Part shown: positions 54,695 to 63,359 of the stretch, piece by piece
How positions within the stretch are numbered: the stretch's first letter is position 1
Layout of the letters: each line of letters begins with the position of its first letter
Source of the DNA: Bacillota bacterium
GTDB lineage: Bacteria; Bacillota; Clostridia; Lachnospirales; Lachnospiraceae
Direction of reading: 5' to 3'
Assembly: GCA_023418475.1 (NCBI GenBank)
Contig: JAEZZO010000049.1
Coordinates: forward strand, 62,001-126,000
Length of the DNA stretch: 64,000 bases
Notes under the pieces: generated by a model
Told to the model about the DNA's origin: nothing
What the model saw: only the letters and a program-made list of their open reading frames with translations
Databases searched by the model: none
Position numbers and translations under genes: made by a program

Positions 54695-54734
54695 AAGGGA
54701 AATAAGTATATACCCTCTGGGGGAGTGAGGGAAA
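54695..54734. repeat. 42-bp element, copy 2 of 2
   Basis: AAGGGAAATAAGTATATA, then CCCTCTGGGGGAGTGAGGGAAA; aligns with 52741-52782 with a one- or two-base gap. It lies between the terminator and the late-regulator gene. Confidence 0.5.
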
Positions 54735-54803
54735 TCAGCTACCAAGCTGTGGTACCTGGTAGTTGAGAGGAGGTAACCCTGTGGCAACCTTCCAGCCTAA
54801 ATT

Positions 54804-55238
54804 CTAACATGTATTTTGTTGTTTTTGTTGTAAATTTATATAAGCTTTTATTTTTCTACTTACGCAGGTGAAGTCAATATTCATCTGATCTCCTATTTCC
54901 CTGAGTCTCTTACCATCTATGTATCGAAATTCAAATATCTGCCGAAGCTCGCTGTCAGGAATAGCTTTAATAAAATCCTCTATTTTATGCACTTGCTTCC
55001 AACACTCCTCAACGCGTTCCCTCTTTTGCCTCACCAGCTTGTCTATCTCTGACGCAATAACGGGATCCTCCATCTGCACGCCGACTCTGATCTCTATGTA
55101 CGGAAAACTTTTAGAAGAAGCTTTGACTTTACCGGCAACAACCGGTACTTCCTTGCTGCATAAAATATCAATCCGTTTCTCCTGATTATCGATTTCCCTT
55201 AGCAGGCTCTGGTATTGCTTAAGTTCTTTATCTGTCAA
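54804..55238 (-). CDS. phage late-gene regulator-like protein (DUF1492/sigma region 4-like)
   Basis: 144 aa. A helical N-terminus (coiled, KELKQYQSLLREIDNQEKRID) and a C-terminal sigma-70 region-4-like helix-turn-helix (SELRQIFEFRYIDGKRLREIGDQMNIDFTCVSRKIKAYI). Proteins of this kind close the early region of Firmicutes phages and turn on late transcription. It starts with TTG after a weak GGTGATG. A role in activating the terminase-side promoter is inference. Confidence 0.83.
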   Translation of the reverse strand: MTDKELKQYQSLLREIDNQEKRIDILCSKEVPVVAGKVKASSKSFPYIEIRVGVQMEDPVIASEIDKLVRQKRERVEECWKQVHKIEDFIKAIPDSELRQIFEFRYIDGKRLREIGDQMNIDFTCVSRKIKAYINLQQKQQNTC

Positions 55239-55308
55239 TAATCATCACCGCCCTTGCATCATAGCCTTAACGAATTCCTTCTTTCCCATAACTCCGACAA
55301 ATGCCCAG

Positions 55309-55932
55309 TCAGGGACGCTCCGTTTCTGCTGGCTTACTTCGGCTGATTTTATTCCTAGTAATAAAATTCGCAACCTCTTTGGTAGTTAATTTAAAATAAG
55401 CTGCAATATTGGTAGCCGTCATGCCTTCATCCACGTACATTCTCTTTACAGTTTTAATATCCATATTTTCCGGATACTGTTTCTTGGCTGTTTTCTTCGC
55501 CGGGTACCTATTCAGGGAAGGATCTGTATTGACCGGCTTCTCCTCATTCTTCTTAGCTTCTGTCTGAAGGATATCCTGAAGCTTATCCTCAACCGGATCA
55601 GACTTCTTTATTGATTGCTCCATCTCCTGAACAGCTGCTTCGAATACCGGATTAACATACGCTGGCTTAGACTTTCCCATAAGCTTATCAAACTCTATTT
55701 CCTTACTAAGCTTCATTTCCCTCAGGGCATCTGTAACCGTATGTAATATTCGCCCCATAATATCATCCGGAAGAACTGTGTTGGGATAAACCGTTTCCTT
55801 GCCTGCATAAATACTGACTGCACACTCCGGAAGCTCTGCAACCTTTAATACCCTTTCTATATCATCTAGCTGTTTATCAATCTGATTTCCCTTAACAAAA
55901 AACTCATTCCATTGCTCTGATCTACTGCTCAT
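55309..55932 (-). CDS. phage protein with C-terminal helix-turn-helix
   Basis: 207 aa, mainly helical and charged; the C-terminal ~50 residues (NMDIKTVKRMYVDEGMTATNIAAYF, KEVANFITRNKISRSKP) read as a small helix-turn-helix. The first part (FVKGNQIDKQLDDIERVL) is coiled. It starts in an ATGA overlap with the small gene before it. Possible transcription or packaging accessory factor. Confidence 0.72.
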   Translation of the reverse strand: MSSRSEQWNEFFVKGNQIDKQLDDIERVLKVAELPECAVSIYAGKETVYPNTVLPDDIMGRILHTVTDALREMKLSKEIEFDKLMGKSKPAYVNPVFEAAVQEMEQSIKKSDPVEDKLQDILQTEAKKNEEKPVNTDPSLNRYPAKKTAKKQYPENMDIKTVKRMYVDEGMTATNIAAYFKLTTKEVANFITRNKISRSKPAETERP

Positions 55933-56105
55933 TCCTCTTCATCCTCCCATTCACCCTTATACGCTATTTCGTCAGATGTTTCCAGCTTACTTCGAATAAC
56001 CTTACAATCTAATTCATCTTCCACAATAGCTTCAAGCAATTCTAATAAACTATCCATGCCTATAAATTCCTCATTGATATCGACGGTATAAATTAATCTC
56101 TGCAT
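55929..56105 (-). CDS. 58-aa acidic hypothetical protein
   Basis: ATG 56105 follows GGAGGATGATAAGAA and opens 58 codons (MQRLIYTVDINEEFIGMDSL...) ending in EWEDEEE. The stop overlaps the next start as ATGA, matching the tight coupling of this operon. Short, very acidic, no known family. Confidence 0.7.
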   Translation of the reverse strand: MQRLIYTVDINEEFIGMDSLLELLEAIVEDELDCKVIRSKLETSDEIAYKGEWEDEEE

Positions 56106-56119
56106 TTCTTATCATCCTC

Positions 56120-56509
56120 CTAATCCCTAATGTTAATTTCAACCCCTGCATACTCCCGGATTTTATCGGTGTATTCCTGCAGGATATCCATGGACCTGTC
56201 ACTATTGGCTGTCTTATATACCTTTGCATCGAAGGCTTTCTTAAACTTAGTCAGCTGGCTCCTGGAGAAACAAAACTCATCACCCATCAGAGTAATTAGG
56301 CTGATGGCAATTGCAACCTCTGTTGCTCTGACGTTTACCTTCCAAGATGCTTCCTGGATCTCCTTATGAGTGACATTCAGAGAAACACCGGTAATCCCAC
56401 GATCCTGCACTTCCTTTTCCAAGGCTTCTATGCCACCGCTTCGTACAATGCTTAAGGCAAATGCTAATCCCTGGTTGCGACCATAATTAATATCATTCTG
56501 TTTGCTCAT
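56120..56509 (-). CDS. hypothetical phage protein
   Basis: 129 aa, helical, soluble: NQGLAFALSIVRSGGIEALEKEVQDRG, then TEVAIAISLITLMGDEF and a C-terminal DILQEYTDKIREYAGVEI. AAAAGGAG precedes the ATG. Located in the coupled block of small early genes. Family not recognised. Confidence 0.7.
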   Translation of the reverse strand: MSKQNDINYGRNQGLAFALSIVRSGGIEALEKEVQDRGITGVSLNVTHKEIQEASWKVNVRATEVAIAISLITLMGDEFCFSRSQLTKFKKAFDAKVYKTANSDRSMDILQEYTDKIREYAGVEINIRD

Positions 56510-57137
56510 GGTTTCTCCTTTTCGACTTATTTCTTCTGCTTATCTGCGTTTTAAGATCTGCAATCATAATCGCCGTCTTAGTTAACTCAACATCGTTTTG
56601 AATTAGATTATGCTTATTCAGAACCGCTAATTGCCCTCTTGATACCAGTATTAAATTATCAAGACTGATATTTGTGTTATCACCATCCCCGAAGATTAGT
56701 ACAAAACCCTTTGGCACTGGTCCGTTCTGCTCTTCCCAAAGCAATACATGCTTTTGTTTCCAGTTTTTATTGAGATGTCCATCTTGTATTTTTACGTAGA
56801 CATATTCATCTTTTGAATCAACCCTCTCCGAACCAATTGGTAAACGATTGGCAGGTATGCTACCTTTTTTGAACTGCGTAGGCTCCCATCCACCGTTATG
56901 AGTTCCTTTGTTGGCTGGAACATGTCCTTTTTTAAATTGCGTAGGCTCGTACCCTTTGTTAAATTTAGCATCAATCCCATTTCCTAAGCCAAGTCTATAC
57001 ACCAGACTTTTGATAGCTGACTCCTCGAAATTGGTGCCAAAATGCTTATTAAACATTTCAGTAAGTTCCGGGAAGTGTCTTCCTGTTATATGATGCTTTA
57101 TATACTGCTTATGCTCTTCGCTGTATATATGATTCAT
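56493..57137 (-). CDS. HNH endonuclease family protein
   Basis: 214 aa. N-terminal DNA-binding helices with two copies of a YEPTQFKKGHVPANKG-type motif (NUMOD-like), then the nuclease core KQKHVLLWEEQNGPVPKGFVLIFGDGDNTNISLDNL and a helical tail. The core His of KHVLLWEE and the Asn of DNL are present, but the middle His is replaced (FGDGD), as in a subgroup of phage HNH proteins. It could be a free-standing homing nuclease or a packaging-type nuclease. Starts in an ATGA overlap. Confidence 0.8.
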   Translation of the reverse strand: MNHIYSEEHKQYIKHHITGRHFPELTEMFNKHFGTNFEESAIKSLVYRLGLGNGIDAKFNKGYEPTQFKKGHVPANKGTHNGGWEPTQFKKGSIPANRLPIGSERVDSKDEYVYVKIQDGHLNKNWKQKHVLLWEEQNGPVPKGFVLIFGDGDNTNISLDNLILVSRGQLAVLNKHNLIQNDVELTKTAIMIADLKTQISRRNKSKRRNHEQTE

Positions 57138-57370
57138 GCATTCCCCTCCAACATCTTCGGCAGCTTCCCGTCAGCATTCAACCTCTCATCATTTAATCTT
57201 TCAGCCTCAAGTACAAGAGATCCATTAGCAATGATCTGTGAAGCAACGGCATTGATAGCCTTGGCCCGGGTAATCTCTTCCTGGAGAGCTTCACCTTTCA
57301 GATCTTCATCATTAAGTCTCTCTAACTGTGCAAATAAATGATTATTCAAATCCCCCAATGTATTCTTCAC
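57134..57370 (-). CDS. hypothetical phage protein
   Basis: 78 aa, helical (LNNHLFAQLERLNDEDLKGEALQEEI, AINAVASQIIANGSLVLEAERL). Resembles small early proteins seen next to HNH genes in clostridial phages. GTG start, 8 bp after GGAGG, directly after the stop of the gene before. Confidence 0.7.
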   Translation of the reverse strand: MKNTLGDLNNHLFAQLERLNDEDLKGEALQEEITRAKAINAVASQIIANGSLVLEAERLNDERLNADGKLPKMLEGNA

Positions 57371-57664
57371 TTAAATTACCTCCTTTACCGGTATCTGACA
57401 CATACCCCTTATAACAGCGTGTAAATGATAATTATCACAAAATCCTTTGTCATTGGTACATTCACACTCATAACATCTTCTGGCATCATTTGCTCCGGGA
57501 TCCCTAAGGATAATATCCAATTGCCGATCCGGTGAAACTGAATGCCTCTCTGGCTTAATGTGCTGCTTCTTCCGCTCATCCTTTATGTAATAGCCATAAT
57601 TCCGGCTCTGGTCTAATTTGATCTCCTGCGGGGTCCGCAGGTTGTTTGTGCTGCGTTTACTCAT
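57371..57664 (-). CDS. Cys-rich hypothetical phage protein
   Basis: 97 aa with basic N-terminus and a Cys/His cluster (ARRCYECECTNDKGFCDNYHLHAVIRGMC) that could bind zinc. ATGA overlap with the previous gene. No family recognised. Confidence 0.7.
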   Translation of the reverse strand: MSKRSTNNLRTPQEIKLDQSRNYGYYIKDERKKQHIKPERHSVSPDRQLDIILRDPGANDARRCYECECTNDKGFCDNYHLHAVIRGMCQIPVKEVI

Positions 57665-58164
57665 AATGAGTCACTCATTCTTAGAGTTGCAAGCCGTTCC
57701 TCTCTTAACTCAAGATCTCGCCTTTCAAAAGCGTTTAATTTCACGGGTTTTTCTACACCATTAATTTCATCAAGTTCATCCTGTGATTCCTTGATCGTAC
57801 CTTTCCACCGATCCCTGATGTCTTTCAAATTTACTCGGTGCAACTCGATAATAGATAATTGCTTCTTACGCTCCTCCCGTGCCTCCAGAAAAGCACAACC
57901 TTCGTCGAATTCGTCGAGAGTTATCTCCGCATAACCATACAAGTTCTGTAACTCCTCTATATTTGCACATCCATGATATTTCTCATTTCTGATTTTCTCT
58001 TCGCGTTCTTCTGAGGCTTTTAACGCTGCTTTTGCGTATTTTCTGTAAACCTTATCGATGTCATCCGCCATCATTTTTGCAAGCACAATATTCTGTTCGA
58101 ATTCTTCTTTTATTCTTTTCATTTTCATTTTTGGAGTAAAGACGTCTTTATCGCCGGCCGGCAA
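57661..58164 (-). CDS. coiled-coil hypothetical phage protein
   Basis: 167 aa, nearly all charged helix (KMKRIKEEFEQNIVLAKMMADDIDKV, DELDEINGVEKPVKLNAFERRDLEL). The start appears to be TTG at 58164 with AAGGAGTAAGAGG before it; an internal ATG has no such site. Function unknown. Confidence 0.7.
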   Translation of the reverse strand: MPAGDKDVFTPKMKMKRIKEEFEQNIVLAKMMADDIDKVYRKYAKAALKASEEREEKIRNEKYHGCANIEELQNLYGYAEITLDEFDEGCAFLEAREERKKQLSIIELHRVNLKDIRDRWKGTIKESQDELDEINGVEKPVKLNAFERRDLELREERLATLRMSDSL

Positions 58165-58182
58165 ACCTCTTACTCCTTTCTT

Positions 58183-58362
58183 TTATTTTTTAATTTTCTT
58201 GTTTCCTAAACATCGAGCATGTACGAAGCAGTACACCCCCCCCCGACTAGTCACCGTAGCTTGAAATTCATAGTTTTCTGCTTCGATTTCCGTTATATAC
58301 TTCTGGCAAATTTTGCATATGGATCCCTTTGCCTTATCAGCTAACTGCTTATCATATTTCAT
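58183..58362 (-). CDS. 59-aa zinc-finger-like protein with a 9-G tract
   Basis: ATG 58362 overlaps the previous stop as ATGA. The product has CKICQKYI and YCFVHARCLGNKKIKK, a C-x2-C plus C-x2-H-x2-C arrangement that would bind zinc. The middle of the gene contains nine consecutive G residues (minus strand, 58244-58236). One base lost or gained there would remove the second half of the finger. Confidence 0.75.
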   Translation of the reverse strand: MKYDKQLADKAKGSICKICQKYITEIEAENYEFQATVTSRGGVYCFVHARCLGNKKIKK

Positions 58363-58583
58363 GGATCAAGCTGCCTCCTTCTATGCTGTTCCTCAATACA
58401 ATCTATAAACCCAAGCAAATTAGCTCTACACAACTCATACGGGAACTTAGCATTAATCTCTTTTACTTCTGAGATCATTTGATCGCTATTGCTTTGAGTC
58501 AATTCATTTCGCCACTTTAGATAAAACTTGTTATAGGTTGCATCCATGATCTGCTTAACTGTTTCATGATCCGGTACATTCAT
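58359..58583 (-). CDS. hypothetical phage protein
   Basis: 74 aa, helical (NVPDHETVKQIMDATYNKFYLKWRNEL, FPYELCRANLLGFIDCIEEQHRRRQ). ATGA overlaps on both sides. No family recognised. Confidence 0.7.
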   Translation of the reverse strand: MNVPDHETVKQIMDATYNKFYLKWRNELTQSNSDQMISEVKEINAKFPYELCRANLLGFIDCIEEQHRRRQLDP

Positions 58584-58984
58584 CCTCTTCCCTCCAATTC
58601 TGAGATTGATATGTATATGCCGGGGATCTCTGCCCAGAACTTTTCAATGATTTCCGAAGCAACCAGGGCATCATCTGTCCAAAACTTTAGATCCGTCATA
58701 ACATCTTTAAGTAGTTTCTGGAGATTATCCGTATCCGGTCTAGTAGCTTTGTATTCCCCGTCCCGATGCTTGCCCCTAGGAAAGCACCACTTTGTTACCA
58801 ATCGAACCGGTCCGTTAAATTTCTTTTCTGGAATATGTCCTGCCAGATGAGCAACCAACTTAGAACGTGCTGCCTTAAGCTCTGCCGGTTCATAAAATTG
58901 CGGTTTACCATTTACCACATGAACTTGCTTCTCCTGATGAGTTACGGTCGGCGGCTTCATCGGTAGGAAGAATTCAATCGTCAT
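58580..58984 (-). CDS. rusA: RusA-family Holliday junction resolvase
   Basis: 134 aa. FFLPMKPPTVTHQEK at the start, then RPDTDNLQKLLKDVMTDL with the catalytic Asp residues and a following FWTDDALVASEIIEKFW; all standard for RusA. It cuts branched phage DNA before packaging. Its start overlaps the 3' end of the gene before by 11 bp. Confidence 0.9.
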   Translation of the reverse strand: MTIEFFLPMKPPTVTHQEKQVHVVNGKPQFYEPAELKAARSKLVAHLAGHIPEKKFNGPVRLVTKWCFPRGKHRDGEYKATRPDTDNLQKLLKDVMTDLKFWTDDALVASEIIEKFWAEIPGIYISISELEGRG

Positions 58985-59243
58985 AAACCTTTACCTCTAT
59001 TCCACTTTTTACAAGGAGTCTTACGAAATCCTCTGTTTTCATTGAAATAATGTGATACTCTCCCTTTCCTCCAATTGTCTTGCATGGAACATGATTAATG
59101 GCTTTTCGATATTTCCTTGCCCTAGGCATTTTAAAAATAACCGGTAATTCAGGAGCATCACTCTGAAGGTGCTGCTTAAAAATATCTAAAAGTTTTTGCT
59201 GCTCAGGCATATACTCTTTTTCAATAAACTCTACTGTTTTCAT
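58974..59243 (-). CDS. hypothetical phage protein
   Basis: 89 aa, basic: KTVEFIEKEYMPEQQKLLDIFKQHL, then RARKYRKAINHVPCKTIGGKGEYHII. First gene of the block after the presumed origin. Family not recognised. Confidence 0.7.
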   Translation of the reverse strand: MKTVEFIEKEYMPEQQKLLDIFKQHLQSDAPELPVIFKMPRARKYRKAINHVPCKTIGGKGEYHIISMKTEDFVRLLVKSGIEVKVYDD

Positions 59244-59312
59244 TCTGCTTCACTCCTTTAACGTGTGAAATTTTACAAAAAATTCTTTTTAGTCAATGGA
59301 AAGGGGAAGAAG

Positions 59313-59344
59313 TCGTGTGGGGGAACTTTATGACCCCCACACTT
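59313..59344. other. strong hairpin beside the presumed phage origin
   Basis: GTGTGGGGG (59315-59323) and CCCCCACAC (59334-59342) form a perfect 9-bp GC-rich stem with a 10-nt loop. There is no T-run that would make it a standard terminator. Confidence 0.6.
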
Positions 59345-59362
59345 CTTTACCCCATTGACCGT

Positions 59363-59565
59363 AGGGAAAGGAAACGGAATATATATTTATATATATGTTT
59401 TTTTCTTCCCTGAGGAAAATAACGTAATTTGCGTTTTTTTCTTCCCGCAGGGAAATTTATAGGGAAAGAAAATAACGCGTTTTTTTCACTGTGGGAAAAT
59501 ACTAGGGAAAGAAAATAACATGTTTTTTTCCGTGAGGGAAAAGAAATTATTTCGTTTTTTTCCCT
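59363..59565. repeat. array of about five degenerate direct repeats (iterons) with AT-rich tract
   Basis: Units built on AGGGAAAGAAAATAAC and GTTTTTTTC occur at about 59363, 59412, 59461, 59504 and 59535. The third and fourth copies are 25 of 27 identical and 43 bp apart. Each unit can also fold on itself. The first unit contains a 19-bp run of A/T (59378-59396). The array begins inside the last codons of the primase gene and fills the gap after it. Confidence 0.75.
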
Positions 59566-61757
59566 ACCGTATTTTCGTCTATCCAATAACCACCATGCTC
59601 TTTTATACGGTTTCTTACAGTTTTTTCCGATACACCCATGTATTCCGCCAAGGCCTGAATGGTCACATTTCCATTAATGCCCTGTGCTTCAAATGCTGTT
59701 TCAAGGGATTCTTTACGTTCCTTTTCCTTCGCTTCCTTTGGCTTTCGTTTATTGATCGCCCTTTTCCATGAAGGGGCTTCTCCCTCTGCTTCCACATCGT
59801 TCAGGCTGCCAATCCGGTCTACATGATGTACAGGATAATCAAACCATAAATTAACTGGATCAAACTTCGGGAACTCTCTCAGTGTACCTTCAATGCGCCA
59901 TGCAGTACGCTGCCTTACTGTCTTTTCTGCTGCAAATAGCTCCTTCTGCATTGCCTTGTTTACATCAGGTTTTAAATACTTCTCACATAGCTTAGCCATA
60001 ACATTCTGACTGCACATATCATCCTGTGAAGGTTCATAATCTGGTCTGTATTTATCCAACCAATCCACATAAACCTGACAGACTGCTTTATTAATCTCTT
60101 GAGCGGTTAAGGTATCTGTTACCTCCAGCTCAATCAGGTCAAGCAGCGCATCAGGATCCCGGGCGAATACTCCTGAGCCGGAAGCTCTGTCCATACTCTT
60201 CTTGCCGCCCTGACCTCCTTTGGAATGGTGGTGACAATATATAACCGCACACCCTAACTCCGTACACACTTTATCAAACTGATTGCAGAAATGGGCCATC
60301 TGGTCAGCGCTGTTCTCATCCCCGGTAATGACCTTGTAGATTGGATCTATAATGATTGCTATATAGTTTTTCTTGGCTGCCCTACGGATTAGCTTTGGCG
60401 CCAACTTATCCATTGGAACCGACTTTCCTCTCAGGTTCCATATATCTATGTTGCTAAGATTATCGGGAGGCCATCCAAGAGCCTCGTACACATCCCTAAA
60501 ACGATGTAGGCATGAAGCCCTGTCGAGTTCAAGGTTAACATACATTACCTTACCCTTAGTACAATACCAATTAAACCAATTACGCCCCTCTGCAATCGCA
60601 CAGCACAGTTCTATAAGCGCATAGGACTTACCTGCCTTCGACGGACCGGCCAGCAACATTTTATGTCCTTGACGCAAAATACCATCAATCAGAGGCGGTG
60701 AAAGCTCCGGAAGGTTATCCCATATATCCGCTATACTCTCCGGCTCGGGAAGATCATCGTTAATACTTTCGATCCATTCCTTCCATTCGTTCCAGTTTTC
60801 CTTGCCGATGTTGGTATCGATCAGGAATTGCTTCTGACCATTTCTTATTATTCCGGGCATTCTGGAGAGTCTGGACGGGTTCTTATTCTGTGTGTCGACC
60901 TTTAGTCCGTTTTTCTTGCAAACATCATATAAGTAATCAACACGCTTCCGGTATTCTTCATAATTGGCCGCATCAACCTTCACAATAGCATGAATACTTT
61001 TCTTTCCGGAATGGACCATGCATGCAACTGGAAGGTCAAGCTCCCGGATAATTGCATTTTGCTTATCAATATCTGCATCATCTGACTCTACCAGAGCGTA
61101 CCTGAATTCTGTTACATTTTCATTTTTTACACCTTTGCCATCTAGGGGATTGAAGCGGATCCAAGCCCCCGCTTCTGGTTTATAATCTCCTAAAACAGCA
61201 CCTATATCACCATCACATTTGTTAAGCTGCTGAATTAGCTCACCAGCCGTCCTGTCTGAACTTCCTTTCGTAGGTAAATACTTTCCATCTTTCTCCCAGC
61301 TTTCGGTTACATAACCAACATTCTCAGCCGCTTCAAACAGAGTCTCAAGATACTTTACAAGCTGTCCTACTGGATCCCAATTATCATCCGGTTGAATTAT
61401 TTCTTTCCCTTCGATCCAACTCCGATCAACGACAACCCCATCTTTTGGACCGATGATATCATCCCAATCGATCTCATGGCTGTCATCTGTGTAATATGGT
61501 TCCCATCCGTTATCTTTGGCCATCTGTACGATGGTACCTCCGGTAACCGGAGTCGCAGCTCCACGGAAACTGTCCCATTTTTTGAAACATTCACCAGAAT
61601 GATATCTTTTTGTATCTCTACGACTCCAATTTTCCCAGTCAGAGGCAGTATATCCGGCTTCCTTCAGCGCCATCCCTACATTTACCCACTCCTGGTAATC
61701 AAGCATGGAAGGATCTATGTATTCCAGTAATTCCGTTAATTCATATTTGTTATCCAC
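59547..61757 (-). CDS. phage primase/RepA-like helicase
   Basis: 736 aa. N-terminal PriCT-like domain (YQEWVNVGMALKEAGYTASDWENWS), a primase-like middle part (AWIRFNPLDGKGVKNENV, CMVHSGKKSIHAIVKVDA, NPSRLSRMPGIIRNG), a RecA-fold helicase with Walker A AGPSKAGKSYALIEL (about 365) and IIDPIYKVITGDEN, and a C-terminal helix-turn-helix (IQALAEYMGVSEKTVRNRIKEHG). It starts replication of the phage; the origin-like repeats follow directly and its C-terminal helix-turn-helix could bind them (inference). Confidence 0.88.
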   Translation of the reverse strand: MDNKYELTELLEYIDPSMLDYQEWVNVGMALKEAGYTASDWENWSRRDTKRYHSGECFKKWDSFRGAATPVTGGTIVQMAKDNGWEPYYTDDSHEIDWDDIIGPKDGVVVDRSWIEGKEIIQPDDNWDPVGQLVKYLETLFEAAENVGYVTESWEKDGKYLPTKGSSDRTAGELIQQLNKCDGDIGAVLGDYKPEAGAWIRFNPLDGKGVKNENVTEFRYALVESDDADIDKQNAIIRELDLPVACMVHSGKKSIHAIVKVDAANYEEYRKRVDYLYDVCKKNGLKVDTQNKNPSRLSRMPGIIRNGQKQFLIDTNIGKENWNEWKEWIESINDDLPEPESIADIWDNLPELSPPLIDGILRQGHKMLLAGPSKAGKSYALIELCCAIAEGRNWFNWYCTKGKVMYVNLELDRASCLHRFRDVYEALGWPPDNLSNIDIWNLRGKSVPMDKLAPKLIRRAAKKNYIAIIIDPIYKVITGDENSADQMAHFCNQFDKVCTELGCAVIYCHHHSKGGQGGKKSMDRASGSGVFARDPDALLDLIELEVTDTLTAQEINKAVCQVYVDWLDKYRPDYEPSQDDMCSQNVMAKLCEKYLKPDVNKAMQKELFAAEKTVRQRTAWRIEGTLREFPKFDPVNLWFDYPVHHVDRIGSLNDVEAEGEAPSWKRAINKRKPKEAKEKERKESLETAFEAQGINGNVTIQALAEYMGVSEKTVRNRIKEHGGYWIDENTVGKKTK

Positions 61758-61778
61758 CTTTTACTACCTCTTCCTGTT

Positions 61779-63359
61779 TTATTCCGGCATGTATTGTCCG
61801 GGAATAATATCTCTTGGTACCTGCCATCCATTCGCTGCGATTCTATCGATTAGATTTTTTGCTGTTTCAAACTTCCATGTACCAACATGCTCAAAACCTC
61901 TGCCTTCCAGGAAGCGGATCTGCTTAGGTGTGGTTAATCCTTCCCATCTGCGTTTATCGAGTCTATCCAGAAGTTTTGCCGCCTTTCCTGCATTATCAAT
62001 TTGATCAGGAAAGATACCCAGTTTCTCAAGGGTCTGAATTTGCTTTTCAGAAGGCAGACCGGCTTCCCATCCAAATGCCGGCACGTAATTCGCCAGATCT
62101 TCAGCCTGAACGCTCATTTCGAATTGAAGAGGATCCACTAGTTTACGCTTACGGTTCTTCATTTCCTGCAGAACTTTTGCAAGCGCTTCTTCTCTCTGTG
62201 CAACAACATCCTCCGCAGCTTGCTTTTCCGCTGCTTCGATATCAATAGGGCATCCAGCTGCTTCTATGTTCTCTGTCATTTTCTGAGCTATTTCTTCATT
62301 CTCGCAAATCAAGTGGGCAGGATGACATAACTCATGACGTTCTGTGTGCCAAAGAAAATCTAATAATAAAAGATGATCTTTGCCTGGAAATAGTCGGGTA
62401 CCACGCCCCACCATTTGACTATATAGAGCTCTTACTTTTGTTGGCCTAAGTACTACGATACAATCTACACTTGGACAATCCCAACCTTCTGTAAGTAGCA
62501 TTGAGTTACAAAGTACGTTATATTTGCCAGCATCAAAATCGGACAATACTTGCGCACGGTCTCCGCTATCACCATTGACCTCAGCTGCTGCAAATCCTTT
62601 ACTGTTTAAGATATCCCTGAACTTCTGACTGGTCTTAATTAACGGAAGGAATACTACCGTCTTACGATCCATACAGTATTTCACCATTTCATCAGCTATC
62701 TGGTATAGATATGGATCCAGTGCAGTACCGATATCGACAGCCTTAAAATCACCGGCCTGAACTCCTACTCCACTAAGATCAAGTTTAAGCGGTATCGTTA
62801 TTGCCTTAATAGGTGACAGGAAACCTTCTTTTATTGCTTTTGGAAGCGTATATTCATATGCAAGACTTTCGAAATAACTTCCGAGGTTCTTCATATCGCC
62901 TCGGTCTGGCGTTGCTGTTACTCCTAATACTTTTGCATTGCTGAAATACTGTAATACCTTCTGATATCCATCAGATATGCAGTGGTGTGCTTCGTCAACG
63001 ATAATACTGTCAAAGTAGTCCTTCGGAAACTGCTGCAGGCGTTTATCTCTCATTAATGACTGAATGGATCCAACTACTACACGGAACCAACTCCCGAGAC
63101 ATGTTTCCTCCGCTTTTTCGGTTGCACATCCAAGTCCAGTAGATTTACTCAACTTATCTGCCGCCTGATCAAGCAGTTCGCCCCGGTGAGCCAGGATTAA
63201 TACCCGCTCACCATTTCGAACACAGTCTGCAGTTACATCAGAAAAAACAATCGTCTTTCCTGTCCCGGTAGGCAGCACCAGAAGAGTTTTAAGAATTCCC
63301 TTGGCCCATTCAGCAAAGATAGCTTCCTTTGCTTCTTTCTGATATGGTCGTAAACTCAT
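61779..63359 (-). CDS. SF2 DEAD/DEAH-box helicase
   Basis: 526 aa. Motif I LPTGTGKTIVFSD, motif II VDEAHHC, motif III GVTATPDRGDM, later VNGDSGDRAQVLSDF and the arginine-finger motif QMVGRGTRLFPGK. An extra ~120 residues at the C-terminus contain SEKQIQTLEKLGI and PKQIRFLEGRGF, repeated helical modules. Such helicases open phage DNA for replication. One-base overlap with the DUF669 gene (TAATG). Confidence 0.92.
   Translation of the reverse strand: MSLRPYQKEAKEAIFAEWAKGILKTLLVLPTGTGKTIVFSDVTADCVRNGERVLILAHRGELLDQAADKLSKSTGLGCATEKAEETCLGSWFRVVVGSIQSLMRDKRLQQFPKDYFDSIIVDEAHHCISDGYQKVLQYFSNAKVLGVTATPDRGDMKNLGSYFESLAYEYTLPKAIKEGFLSPIKAITIPLKLDLSGVGVQAGDFKAVDIGTALDPYLYQIADEMVKYCMDRKTVVFLPLIKTSQKFRDILNSKGFAAAEVNGDSGDRAQVLSDFDAGKYNVLCNSMLLTEGWDCPSVDCIVVLRPTKVRALYSQMVGRGTRLFPGKDHLLLLDFLWHTERHELCHPAHLICENEEIAQKMTENIEAAGCPIDIEAAEKQAAEDVVAQREEALAKVLQEMKNRKRKLVDPLQFEMSVQAEDLANYVPAFGWEAGLPSEKQIQTLEKLGIFPDQIDNAGKAAKLLDRLDKRRWEGLTTPKQIRFLEGRGFEHVGTWKFETAKNLIDRIAANGWQVPRDIIPGQYMPE

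Noticed and set aside
54735..54795. second tRNA next to element copy 2
   Set aside because: Contains a CTACCA/TGGTAG hairpin, but no acceptor, D-arm or T-arm pattern.
59363..59565. CRISPR array
   Set aside because: Units are degenerate, spacing varies from 31 to 49 bp, there are no unique spacers of equal length and no cas genes.
59347..59586. 79-codon minus-strand frame across the repeat array
   Set aside because: It is only the translation of the repeats and has no ribosome site; the array explains it.
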